DNA from: Dioscorea cayenensis subsp. rotundata
Lineage: Eukaryota > Streptophyta > Magnoliopsida > Dioscoreales > Dioscoreaceae
Reading direction: 5' to 3'
Length of the DNA: 64,000 nt
Assembly: GCF_009730915.1 (NCBI RefSeq)
Contig: NC_052488.1
Span: 22,977,868-23,041,867, forward strand
Position numbers and translations under genes: made by a program. Positions 1-12,500 of the stretch are shown here, piece by piece (within the stretch, counting starts at the first letter, position 1; the number at the start of each line of letters is the position of its first letter). The notes below the pieces were generated by a model, which was not told where the DNA came from, did no database searches, and worked only from the letters and a program-made list of their open reading frames with translations.

Positions 1-1867
1 TAACTCACCCTCACCAGCAGCATATGCATGTTCTGGATAATGAAAACTAGTAGTTATTTGTGCATGTTGTAATACCTTTTTCATTTTTTCTCCTCTTCGT
101 AAAGTTTTTATATGTTTTTTCTTGTTTGACAAGAGTTATATTATTCTGTATTGAACTTCAAGCTTTTCAATGTAGGCTTTGCAAAACACTTAATCGATTT
201 GGTCATCATATTATTGAAAATAAATAAAAATAAATCAAAATCAAAGAACTATATCCATAATCTACTTGGTCATTTCACCCGTCACTCTTATGCATGAAGC
301 ATTTAGTGCACTCATCCTTTTAAGGATGGGTCCGAAAGGCATACTGGCAGAATATTCAAGTTTTTGTTTTTTTAGGGAGAAATTATTCAGGTAAAAGTGA
401 TATTAATGAAACATGAGCAAAAGAATATAAAATTCTTTCTAACAAAAAGGAGTAAATACGTGGATGAGGGAGGGTTATTTATAATAAGAATATTTCTCAG
501 TACAGTGTATATATTATATATACACAGCCATCAAAATCTCAACTAGAACATTTCCTAATTAGAGCAGGTCTCAGTTATATATTTGTTATGCGTTTGTTGG
601 ATCAGTGGAGTAGTAGGAAAGTATATTATTATAAGGATAATTCCACTTGGTTTCTCACTTGTTATTTATTAATAACTCCTGCTTGTTTGATTGTGTTTTC
701 TCCATATATAAATCAACAGAGCAATTTGTGCTACTAGTTGGATCGCATGGTGTCATCAGTTGGGTTGAATTGGGTTGGGTTCACTGGGCCTGGATGAATT
801 CTGATCACTTTACTTTAGGCTGATGGATGTCCGCATCGCGCGATAAAGATTCTATCGTTATCACCGGCAAGCTACTTTCTCAATGGAGTTGGATGTTTCA
901 TCAAAGACAACAACAAGAAGGCAACTGTTGTTTCTTGTGGAGGTGGGTGGCTTGTGCCTGTTCTTTGTGATTAGTTATTTATTCTTTCTTTTCATTTTTT
1001 TTTAATTATTTTTTCATTGGTTTTCTTATTCCACTCGTGTTCCTGCATGTGTTTGATGTTGTTGTTGTGGGCCTTGTGGCCACTATTATCATCACTATTG
1101 CAGCTACTTTGTGATGTACTGGATGCAACTTACAATACAAGACTTGCTTGCGTAGATAGACATCTCACTTGACTTTAGTTTTTATTTATTATTTATTATT
1201 TATTATTTATTATTTATTATTTATTGGGTAGGAAAAGATTCAACGCAACATATGGCAACAAGTGGAAGTGGTCATCCCTGTTTAGCTTTTCTGGAGGTTA
1301 GTGACAAAACAACTCACTTTCTTTAGTAAAGATACAGCATCACTTCTGATGGTTGAATAGGAAAAGCACCACCGGGTTCCACTTTATTCTCGTTTTGATC
1401 CCCCATTAATTAGATCCAGGCCACATCTACGGTCTCAAAGCTCTGCACTCTTCTTTTTTAAAAAAACAACTTAAAAAAGAAATGCATTTTTGCCTTCCCT
1501 TTTCACCGTATTCTGATTCCCATTCCTTTTAAATTGGTTTTGCAGGGTCCTGCAATCTATGTAGTTATGCTTCTACACCACCTGCTCAAGATAAATATCT
1601 CCCAAGTGGCAATTTGAGTGTGCTTGTCGTCATCTCACGTCATAAACAAAGTTTTTTTTTTTTTCTTATTATTCCATACCAAAGAACAAACATAGTGTCC
1701 CGCAATCTATGTTTTTTTTTTCTTATTCTCCCAAATTTGATCAAGCATGCCAATCACCATAGCCATACCAAGAACACAAATAGGAGTGTGCTATGAACCA
1801 ATGTTTTAATTTTAATAACTATACAGCAAAAATACACCACAAGCATGGCACCCACGAATAAAAAAAT

Positions 1868-1958
<91 letters not shown>

Positions 1959-2007
1959 TTGATAGCCTGATCAAATTATTGGTACTAGAACGAAAAAAAA
2001 TTAAAGA
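1..2007. other. Intergenic, downstream of the GH3 gene; low-complexity
   Basis: No coding region is recognisable. The stretch is AT-rich with an ATTTATT-type run near 1175-1225 and a long (AT)n tract before 1946. It lies downstream of the 3' end of the minus-strand GH3 gene, so it should hold that gene's 3' UTR and polyadenylation signals at its right edge. Short open frames in it have no family features. Confidence 0.6.
1871..1945. repeat. (AT)n microsatellite
   Basis: An uninterrupted AT dinucleotide run of about 75 bases, continuing imperfectly to about 1959. It lies about 60 bases beyond the stop codon of the GH3 gene. Confidence 0.95.
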
Positions 2008-5000
2008 TTAATCTTCTGTTTGTAAGTCCAGCCCCATCTTCAACCCAAATCCAAGTGGAAATAAAGGGTCATACAAGTTATTTCCAGCATTCAGTGGCAA
2101 CTGAGCAACTGTTCTGAACCATGTAACTGGCAGCAAACCTTCAAATTCATGATCTCCAAACAAAACATCAGTAATTCCACTTGCCTCAGTTCCAGGCAAC
2201 CAAGCAGCAACCAGTGCATCTATTTCATCCAACAGATAGGGCTCCAGAACCAAAGGCCTTCCAGATATCAAAATAACTAATGTAGGAACCCTGCTAGCCA
2301 CCAGACTAATAGTACTTCCACCATTTAGAGGAATATCAAGATTTGATCTGTCCCCCAGGAATTCAGCATACGCAACTTCTCCAACAACTACTATACCAAA
2401 TGTGAAATCTTGATCCACAAAGGTTGTAGCTGATGGACGTTCCTCATAGATAACTTCAGTATTCTCTCCTACTGTTTCTTTGATGGCTTCTAGTATAGTT
2501 GTGCCTGTGAACAAGCAATGATACACCCATGTAGATTATGCAGTGAGTACAATAGACTCCAGCCCTAGACATAATTTAGGTTTAGAAGGTGCTTAAGAAT
2601 TAAATTATGGGTTTTCATGAAATTAGATATTAAGGTTACATTAGGTAATTAATTTCACTTTTTAGCTTGTAGACTGTCAAATCTGGCAGGTATATTTTGA
2701 ATTTTATTCTAAGTCAAAAGGTTTAGCTAAGTACTTGTGTAGATAAGTTTATTTGCATGAAACATCACAGGTAAGATCTCTATTATCTATAAAAGGTTAA
2801 GGAGGGGAACAGTCAATGAATTAATTTCAGGTTCTTTAAAAAGTTATATACCTTTGAAGTGTGATTCCATAAAGTGCTGTTTGATAAGAGGAAATGAAAT
2901 GAGGTGGGAATGGAATGAATTGTAATAAGACAATGGAATGGAATTGAATGCGTATTCTCATTCTGGTGTTTGAATTTGACAATGGAACGACAACCTCATT
3001 CTCATTTTATTGTTTCGTTGCTCAATATGATAAATTGGAATGGATTGGTGAATATAAATTATAAAAAAATAATAATATATAATTACAAAAAATATAATTA
3101 TAAGTTTGATAAAATAATATAATATCTAATTACAAAGACAATAATCATATTTTTAATTAAAAATTTTAACACAAAAATGGGAATAAGGTTGCCATTCCAT
3201 GTTTACATTCAAACACTGAACATTTATTTCATTAATTCATTTTTAGTAATAAAATCTCATTGCAATTTGAAACGCTCGTTCCCATTTGTCTTATTTCATT
3301 TCCCCCACTAAACCCACCAATATGGGAATGAGTGTTTCATTCCCTCCTACCAAACAACACCTAGGTGCTATTGCTTAAATTCCTCGCCGTCATTGCCTAA
3401 GCCTATCCTACATCATAACCACATCCAAATATAGATTCACAATTAAATATTTCGCTCTATTGTGGATATTCATATTGAACTTCATTGCACAAAGATTGAC
3501 ATAAAGAGCTCAGATGTTATAACCAATAGAATTATGGGGTGAGAAATGAGAAATAGCTCTGGGACATGCAGTGCCGTCAGATGAGAAGTGATCCAGAAGC
3601 ATTTAAGAATCCAGGAAAATATAACTGCCTTCGGCCTTATGGGTATGGTGATTTGCAGTCAAGGGTAATTTTCAAACCAAAAGTAGGGACTCATTAAAAC
3701 TGTATATAACCAATAGAATTATGCCTAGCGATATGTCGGTTGCTCAGTAAGGAAGACGCCTATAAAATTCTTGGAGTTCTTTGGCCACATTCATTGTGAT
3801 TGCTTACCCCTACTAAAGTTGGCATTATACTCTACAAACACTTAGTCCGATAATTGAGCTGATCCATGAAATTACTATCAGTTAGAGGTGATTCATGACA
3901 ATAATGCTGAGGATAAAATACGTTTACCCATTAAATGAATAGCAAAAATAAACTATGGCGAAAGTAAATGGAACTAGTCCACTAATATGAAGTTAGTGAC
4001 TATGGGCTAAGAGAGCAATAAGAGAATTATATGATAAAGAATGAGTATGAACTGAAGAATACTGTTGAGATTAATGGATGAATTATTTTCATTGTGTTTC
4101 AGCAGGATGACGTACCAGTTGTTATTTTTCCACTGTTTCCGTGCCATGTTATGGTCCATCCTCCACACTGGTATCCAATATCATCAGCATGGGTTCCCGC
4201 AACAAGAATTTTTCTGGCCTTTTTGTCCAAAGGAAGGAATGGCCTATTTGAATCCTTTCCGTTTTTCAACAGGACCAGGGACTTTCGAACTGCCTCACGA
4301 GCCAATTCTCGATGTTCCTGGAGAGAAGTAGGTTAAACATTTAAAATTGCCAATCATTGATAAAAAGGCATTGAATGTATTAAGCATGCTTCTCAAGATA
4401 CAATTTTCTACATTTAAGTGGTTCTTTAAATAAATTTCGTTTTATGCCCAAAAGGCCAACTAAAGAAACAATTTATATTTTAAAACAATTACTAGAGAAG
4501 TATAGGGATAGGATACCTGGGGAGGCCTTTTAATGGGTTTTAGTAAAGAAAGAGGCTACTACTTTGTCCATAGATCTAATAAAAGATATGTGTATAATAG
4601 CTATATCAATAGCAATAGAATTAAAGGGAGAGAGACTAGAGAGTTCTTTTATTATTATATATTTATATCAAGGTTCAACATCAAACCCTAACTTATTTGC
4701 TTTAGTTTTAGTTGAACTGCCTAAGCATATTCAAAATTAGATCCCTTGTTGTGTGTTTTTTTGTCAAAAATGTGCTCTTAATAGATGAAAATAAATAAGG
4801 TCCCAGTTTAAAGTTGGAGATGCGGAGAGACACTTTAGAAGTTAAGAGTTTGGTTAAAGACAAAATATGTAAAATGCGACTTAGTGAAAAGGTAAGTAGA
4901 AATGAGGGAACTTATCGAAAATGTCACAAATAAGATTAAGGACATGTTTAGTTATAAAATAAAATAATATGGCATAATTTTATTATGTAGGAAGTGCAAA

Positions 5001-8000
5001 TGTTTATTACAGAAATTGTGGAATATTTTATTCTTACTGAATGAGTGTTAGTTTAACAAAATGACAAAATTGTAACCGGTCGATCGGTCACTGGAGACCG
5101 GCCAATCAGCGGTCGGACCAGTCGGTAGATTGGTGGTTAGTGGCTGCCAGTCACGGAGGCTGGCCGAACAGTTCCGGACCACCAATGGACCAATGGCCAG
5201 TCATCGGAGGCGATCGGACCACCAGTGTACCACCGGTGGACTGCCGACAAGTCACCGGAGGCAAGCTGGATGATGGTCAAACCGCCACACACTTACAATA
5301 AAAAAATATTCCACTTATAACCCATATTATGCCATAATGCTATATTCCAAATCAAGTGTCCAAACAACCAATATGGCATAATTATCATAATATGGCACAA
5401 TTTTCTAAATTATGGCATATTGTACGGCCATATATATATATTTTTTTCTATCCAAACAAGCCCTAAGATAGATTGGGTAAAATAAAATTTTATAGAATGG
5501 TTGTTACGTCAGCTATGTTTTAAGGTTGGAATATTGGACATTTATGAAACAATATGCTCAAAGGATGAGAATGGCTAAAATGAGAATTTTGAGATGAATG
5601 TCAGGAATTACTAAGAAGGACCAATTAAGAAATGAATTTATTTGAAATAGATTAGGAGTGGCACCTATTATTGATAAAAAAAGGGCCAATTAAGATTGTA
5701 GAAGACCCATAGATGCCTTTATAAGAAAAGTGGAAGCTCTACAGGTGAAAAGACATAGAAAAGGGAAAGATGGACCTAAAAAGTCTTTTAGCATATGTGC
5801 TCGATTTATCTATTTGGCCTTTGATAGAGCAATGCGAAAATGAAGAATTCATGTAACTAAGGGCTTATTATTGTTGTTGTTTTAATATTGAAATCTTTTT
5901 TATAACAAATTCCTAGAATCCTCTCAACAAATACCATATACTGCAAACTAATAAATTTGCCACTATCATATGGTTATCAAATAAACAATTTTAAAATAAA
6001 ATCCACTTTCTTGTTTAACTTATTTATTTTAAATAAAATAAGTTTCTCATGTAATTTACTTATTTAAAACAAAATCCATTTATTGTTTTATTTATTTATT
6101 TGTTTGTGTTTATGTGAATTAAGTGGAAAAGGGGAATTTCTCAGGTAATGGGAAAATATTGAGAACTCATACTACTTCAGCCATTTGGCATCAATATTAG
6201 CCTTAAAAGGCAAACCCAATAGACCTTGATTAACTAAACTTTTTTCTCAATGACAACCTTTTGATCGGCATCTCCCAAACTGGTCATAGTATACTAACAT
6301 TTGTGTGGATCTTATAATTCTTATCAATGGTATGTAGAACCTAAAAATTGCCACCTTTCAATCTGAAAGATCTTGCTTGCTACGTGCAACTTTCAAGAAG
6401 AATTCTATACTTATTACTAAGGCAGCAACTGAGAAATTGGCATTCAAAACATTTCAGATGGAAAACTGTAGTTTCATCTTTGGATTCGATCGACTCAGTA
6501 AGCATGCAATAGCTTCTGGTGAACATGGCACCTCAATTCACAGCAACTTAGAAGGTCATGAGCTAATTATTTGTTACCTTTAGTCCAACTAAATATTTTA
6601 CAAAAAGATGGTCACCATTTCTCCATGGGACTTTGTTTGTTGAGGTTTCTAATATTGCATGGATAGAATTATTGGAATCTGATCATTCTCCTAGACTATA
6701 ATTTCTTATTGAAATTCTTCAAGTTTACCTTGCAACCAACTGTGTGAAGCAGAGATCGATCTGAGAAAGGGTGCTCAAATAATCCAGCAACAAACTTTAC
6801 CCTCAGGATTCGCTCAACAGCATCATTGATCCTGGACATGGGTATCTCCCCAGTTTCCACCAAAAATATCAAATCCTCCACAAACTGTCCATATCTGAAA
6901 GGCACCATTATCTGAAAAAATGCGCCAGCAAAATAATTGGATAGTTCAACCGCAGTAAAGGAGTTAAATTTTTCTGAAAATCAACTTGTACCATGTCAAT
7001 GCCGGCATTAATTGATGCAGAAATGCAATAACGATAATTTGATCCATGCGGCTTAGAGAGCCTATCAATGCCTTGACAATCTGAGATCACAAATCCCTGA
7101 AAGAAAGAGTACAAGGTGAGTTGTAAGGCTACTTGAGTGAGTAACTACTGTTCCAATGGAGTAGAAAGTGAGTACCTTGAAACCCAGCTTTCCCTTGAGA
7201 ATATCATTCACAAGAAAACGGTTGGCGTGCAAGGGGCTGCCATTCCATTTGGAATATGATACCATGACAGTAGAGACTCCCTGAGAAAGGCAGTTCAAGT
7301 AAGGGCTTATGTGAATCCTCTCCAACTCATCAAAGGTGCAAATGGCATTGCCTTCATTTATCCCCTTGTCCGTGCCCCCATCCCCAACAAAATGCTTGGC
7401 GCATGCAATTACACTATTTCTGCAATCACACACAAGACTTGCCCGCTTGATGAATCATGATACGCTACTAGCCTGCTACACTAGCCATCCATAATACATA
7501 CGAAAAGAAAAATATTATGCTTCGAATTGAATCCGTTACCTTCCAGCAACGAAAGGGTAGCCCACAGGATGATCTTCAGGTGGCGTTCCCTGCAACCCAG
7601 ATACAATTGAGGTCATCTTCCGGACAATCTCAGGATCCTCGCTATAGCACTCGTAGCATCTTCCCCATCTAGGATCCCTGCAAACCTATGAAAAGAAATC
7701 ATGATTAGCATCCAAACCACACCGTAATGCTATGCAAATAAAAAAAAAAAAATTTATTCAATCAATCAATCAATCAATTATGGTGTGGCTTACCGCAACA
7801 CAGGGGGCAAAGGTGTAGTGGATGCCGCTCGCCCTCACTTCGACAGCAGTCGCCACTCCGATCTTGCGAGCTAGCTCGGAATCTCTGGAGTACAATTTAA
7901 AGGTTTAGAAGAACTAAAATGGAAGCCCGAGGCGAGGCCAGGTGAAACGAACCTGGTGGCACCGAGGGCGACGTTGTGGGGGAAGATGGTGGCCCCGAAG

Positions 8001-8314
8001 AGGTTGTTGTGGCCGTGGACAGCGTCGGAGCCGTAGATGATGGGGATGCCAAGACGAGAGGAAACGGCCCAGCTCTGCATCTCGTCAATCATGTCGGCCC
8101 AATCAGCAGCCGAGGCTTGCTCTCTCGGGGCACTGCCGCCGGCGCTGAGGACGCTGCCAACGGCGAGACGGTTGAGAGAGTGGGGAGTGGCTACGGATCG
8201 CTCGATCTGGGCCATCTGGGCGGCCTTTTCCCGCAGTGACATCCGGGAAAGCAGGTCCTGGACGCGGGTTTCCACGGGCTGAGCCGGGTCTTTGTAGAGG
8301 GGGAGGTCGCCCAT
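2008..8314 (-). CDS. Glycoside hydrolase family 3 beta-D-glucan exohydrolase / beta-glucosidase
   Basis: The model has eight exons joined at GT-AG sites: 8314-7953, 7884-7794, 7685-7540, 7419-7176, 7096-6992, 6911-6729, 4317-4116 and 2504-2008. They total 1830 nt (609 aa) with the frame kept at every junction. The family removes glucose from non-reducing ends of beta-glucans and beta-glucosides. Visible signatures are [48 protein letters not shown], the nucleophile loop [10 protein letters not shown] (Asp about 287), CGGWTITW and the GE-x-x-YAE-x-x-GD loop that holds the acid/base Glu in this family. The C-terminus [12 protein letters not shown] is complete. The ATG at 8314 starts directly with the mature-type sequence and no signal peptide is seen, so the protein may not be secreted; an upstream exon cannot be excluded. 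Oddities are Cys after the nucleophile Asp where barley ExoI has Trp286, and TE-filled introns 6 and 7. All exons are open, so the gene is probably active. Confidence 0.93.
2871..3363. mobile_element. MITE-like terminal-inverted-repeat element in GH3 intron 7
   Basis: The left end (tgctgtttgataagaggaaa) and the reverse complement of the right end (tgttgtttggtaggagggaa) match closely, giving an imperfect terminal inverted repeat of about 25 bp rich in GGAATGA. The interior is AT-rich and non-coding. It lies wholly inside intron 7. Superfamily is uncertain and no convincing target-site duplication was fixed by eye. Confidence 0.6.
4790..5890 (+). mobile_element. Non-LTR retrotransposon (RTE-like) 3'-end remnant in GH3 intron 6
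   Basis: Broken reading frames at about 5500-5800 match the C-terminal tail of plant RTE/LINE reverse transcriptases: the series [26 protein letters not shown] and GKDGPKK follows the family order (MRMLRW-MxGxTRKDxIRNE-VGVAPI-GRPKK). The 3' end at about 5868-5882 has a TTGTTGTTG tail typical of RTE elements. Several stops show it is dead. It is antisense to the host gene and is interrupted by the MITE at 4937-5463. Confidence 0.65.
4937..5463. mobile_element. MITE nested inside the LINE remnant
   Basis: The ends read gacatgtttagttata on the left (after TAAG) and gggcttgtttggatag on the reverse complement of the right. The element is flanked by a 6-bp direct repeat TAAGAT (4931-4936 and 5464-5469). 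Both arms carry inverted tracts of the type atatggcataatt. The centre (5071-5280) is strikingly GC-rich with CCGGTC/CACCGGA-type repeats, unlike the surrounding AT-rich intron. Non-coding. Confidence 0.65.
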
Positions 8315-9538
8315 AGATACTATCAGGTCTCCTCGTCTCGTCTCGTCTGTTGGTGTTGGTGTTGGTAGTGGTACTGCAGATAGAGCGGCAGCGGCAGCGG
8401 CAGCGGCAGCTTAAGGGACGAAAGAGAAAAGAAAACAAACAGAGCTCAAGAAGTCAAATGGGAGAATAGTACTCACGCACAGACATACCAAAGCCCAAAC
8501 TAAACGCCATTGACTGACGCCAAGGTCGTGCCGTTAACAACTACACACTCGTCTTTTCTGATTTCTATTTTCTAATGTACATGATAAATATTATTTAGAA
8601 GTACACGTCACATTTGGCCTCTTTCACCTCAACACAAATATATAATCTGATGCCTTAAATTTTTTAAAAATAAAAATAAAAAAAATTTGCTTCTTTCCAA
8701 TTTTGCAAATAAAAACATAGATTTATTTTTTTCAATTTTTAAATTAAATTAATTATTTTACCTCTTATGAGTTTATATATATATACATTTTTGCTAACCT
8801 AAAAAATCACATAATTTTAAAAAAAAAAAACTTTTTTTTTTTTCAAAACTGAAAATTCACAATTTTTTTAATTTTTTTTTTTAAAAACATAACAAAACAC
8901 TGGGATGGATGACTAGATATATCCCACAGACTGTATATCAGTATGTCATTGATTTTAAGGGGGATGATTTTGTAGGGGCAGAAAAACAAAACCAGTCGTC
9001 GGGTCCATAATATAATTTATACACTCATTAGGATTAGGAACTAGCAATACAGGGACGAGAAATCAATGCGTGCAACAAACAGAGGAAGGATGGATAGTAA
9101 CAAGCACTTATTTGTTACGCGTCAGTGAAGAAGCAGCACGAGTCATTGGTATATGTACACAAACATAAATACATAACTTCCATGAGCTGCCTATCAATGA
9201 AAGGAAGACAAGTGCACCGAAGAGCAACACAGAAAGATGCTTCACCCTCGAGCGTATAGCAGAGGTTGCCACAAAACAAAATCCCGTGGCTTGATTACTT
9301 CACCAGCTGGAAAATTGAATGAGTTCTATCAAGATTTTTTTTATTTATTTTCCAAACGGTAAAGACAACATACAAGAGATACAATGTGCAGGGAGATGAT
9401 TATTACAGAACGGGTCCCTCGAACTCTGAAATGATACAAAGATATATGCACAAACTTTTCACGCCTAGCACATAACAAGAGCAAGAAAAATTCAATGAAC
9501 CTAATGACAGGAAAATTTCGATGAGGGGAATGGAGCGC
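8315..9538. other. Intergenic between GH3 5' end and COI1-type gene a 3' end
   Basis: This holds the GH3 5' leader with a short GGCAGC repeat at about 8386-8410, an AT-rich low-complexity stretch at 8640-8890, and from about 9050 the 3' flank of the COI1 duplication unit. No further gene is seen. Confidence 0.6.
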
Positions 9539-12500
9539 TCATGCATGTGGATAAAGAGGAATCACTGTATGAGGGCAATCTGTCCTTCGCCCGGCAAGTG
9601 AATAGTACGCCAAAATCTGAGCAGGGTGGTCAATTGGAGGAAGCTCTCCTGGCCTTTCATTAACCTGCCGAGGAGGGATGAACTCAATGTTCCAGTGCGG
9701 ACGTGCCATCACCATAAGACCACTGCCATTGGGGGACGCGTTGTACCCCTGCACCCATATGTACCTCAATGACACTAGCTGGGTGGCTGCTCGGGCCAAC
9801 GCACGCTCGCTGAAGCAGCAACCCCTCAGTTCCAGCTTCTGCAGGTCAGGGCAGCCTTCTGAAAACCGGAGAAGCCCGGCATCAGAGTCTCCTACAAAAC
9901 CCAACAGCATATACCGTATGTTCTTACTGTTTTCACCGATGTATGCAAGGCCCACATCTGATAAACCCCCGGGTCTTAGGTACAGAGCGAATCTCCTGAG
10001 CTTGGTGCATCCCCTCAGCAGAGCTCGGACACCATTGTCAAGGGGCAGCTCTGTGATTCTTTCTTCCCTCTCAAGCAAGACAAGCCGAAAATCACAAAGG
10101 TTTTTGCTGAAGGTGCCTATGCATTCTAGGGCAGCATTTGAAATGTCGAACACATACACAGCCAGGTATTCCAACTCCAAACATCCTTCGGCAACTGCAG
10201 AAAGCCCCCTTTGTGAAACCATACCTTGCTCATCCTCCAGTCCTTGTTCATCCTCCCCTCGCTCTATTCTAAGCCTTCGTAGTTTCTTACATGTCTGAGC
10301 CACAACTTCTAATCCTCGGTCTCCAATAACATTCCTTACCTATCACAAATACAAGAGAACTATTAATGGGAAACAAATTAAAGCCACAATTAACAATCAG
10401 CTGAGATGTGACACCAAGAGCAGCGCTGTATGCTACCTCAAGAATCTCTAGATTTGGGCATTGTTGAATCAGTTGGCAATGGTCCTCAGTACTGAGAAAG
10501 GTTAGCTGAAGATCCAACTTCTTTAGTGCAGCAGCAAGTGGGAATATTATAGGCATCTCATTGGTTCCCATGAAAGTGAGACCTATACGGCATAACCTTG
10601 GAGGGAACCGGACATTTGTGTACCTGTTGTTCACTTCTCCGGGTTGTTCATCAAATGAACCTCCAGCAAAGTCTTCCAAATTCCTGGCAGCTTGGAAAAA
10701 CCCAATTAGCTCTGACATATCGCAGTCACTGATCTTCAAAGAAACCAAAGACTGACAATTTTTAGCAAGCAATTCAAGTGCTTGATATGGGACAATTTTG
10801 AGCTCTGTCAGATAGAAGTTCAAACTCTCAAGAACCGTACTGTTGGAAGCAAGCTCATGAAGCCATTTGGCATCATTTTCAACAATCAAACTTTCTTCTA
10901 GAAAAAGTGTTTTGAGGCATCTGCACCACCAACATTTCACCATTGAGAATATAAGGTAAGCAATAACATGAGCAAGGTAATAGTAGACTAAATATTACAA
11001 CCACCCCACAAAAGCAATAGATTAAATTCCTTTTCATGTTCTTATTCATTTAGTGGAACATTAACGCAATTACCGCCGGTTGAAAGGCATGACAATGTAG
11101 TAAAACATCAAGGTATTAGATTCAAAGACAACACACTAATTAAACAACACTTGATTTTCTAAAAATCACCTTATGAACTTTACTCTCACATATTTCCTAC
11201 CCCAACCCCAGTATCAGTGTGAACTGATGGGAAACAGAACAAAAAAAACATCCAAAACAATCTCAATCAAATCAGATCAGATTATAAAATGATCATTAAG
11301 TGCTTGATTATTTGCTTTCCCGAAATGAAGACAAAATAAAAACACGGATTCACTAGTATGCAATGTGGTTTCATGACACCTCGTTATATCATCAGCTTTT
11401 ACATATGTGCCCTTTTATAATCCTTTTACAAGGAGTCTCTTTTTCTTCAGTTTCTTCATGAAGAAACAAAAGATAAGCCTAATTGTTAGCTCAAAGCCCC
11501 AAACGGTCAACCAATTAATGGGGCGCCAGAGTACACAGTTAGAAAGCCAACAACCTTTCCAGAGCAAACAACAGTTAGATGTTCACCGATTCACATATTA
11601 ACCAGACCAACCTCTTATCATTGGAACAACTGAATTTTCATTTTCTGCTTGGCACCCTTTTTAAATTTATGACTATTCATTGCATCTACTAAGAACATAC
11701 ACAACATAAAGCACCCCTAGGCCAACCTGATACAATACTGCCATAAGTGTCATTCCACAAGTTCTCTTTACCCCAAAGGTAAAGCTTAAGACTACATGAC
11801 ATAGAAAAATTCTACATGAAGACCAAATTTAACTTGAATCAAGAATGGACTTCTCTACGTAAAAGATGTGAAAGTACAAAGCAATTGCACTAGGGAACTT
11901 GTAAGTCACATATTGCATAAATGTTACATTGTTTAGGTGTGATATTTTCTTTTAGATATGTTACATTCATCTCTTATAGTATAAGCAAGACTCCTGTAGC
12001 CTAAAGCCTGTCATGATGTGGTCATGATAAATAGTTTTGCAACTTCCCTACATGAGATTGATGGCATAAATGATGAAAAAACAAACTCCTGCAGAGGACT
12101 TCATCAAAGACTGGGTTGGCATTGGCGCTGAATAAAATATTCCACTTATTGTGTCTGACATTTAGACTGATGATATATCAAATGCCATCCAGACTATGCT
12201 CTTCCTCACTAACTGAAAATGAGAACATTTTATTAGGAATGTTCTTGTAAGACAGGAAATGCTAATGTAAATAAAAATGAAATAGCAAGAGCTTATTGAC
12301 CCAACCTCAGAAAGGTTTAGCACAAAGAATCCATATATGTTCTTAATACTCCCTGTGTGAAAAAGCATGGCATGAACCTGTTAATTGATGCCAAGTGAAT
12401 CACGTAGTACAGACCTAATTACATGCTTTACCTATACCAACAAACCATCAATGCTTAATGAAATTAGCGTTGCTCCACCAAAACTCAAGCTGTTTACAAT

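Noticed and set aside
9678-10298. 206-codon plus-strand frames opposite COI1 exon 3 (also at 16851-17471)
   Set aside because: Antisense shadows of a conserved exon; no family features and no splice or start context.
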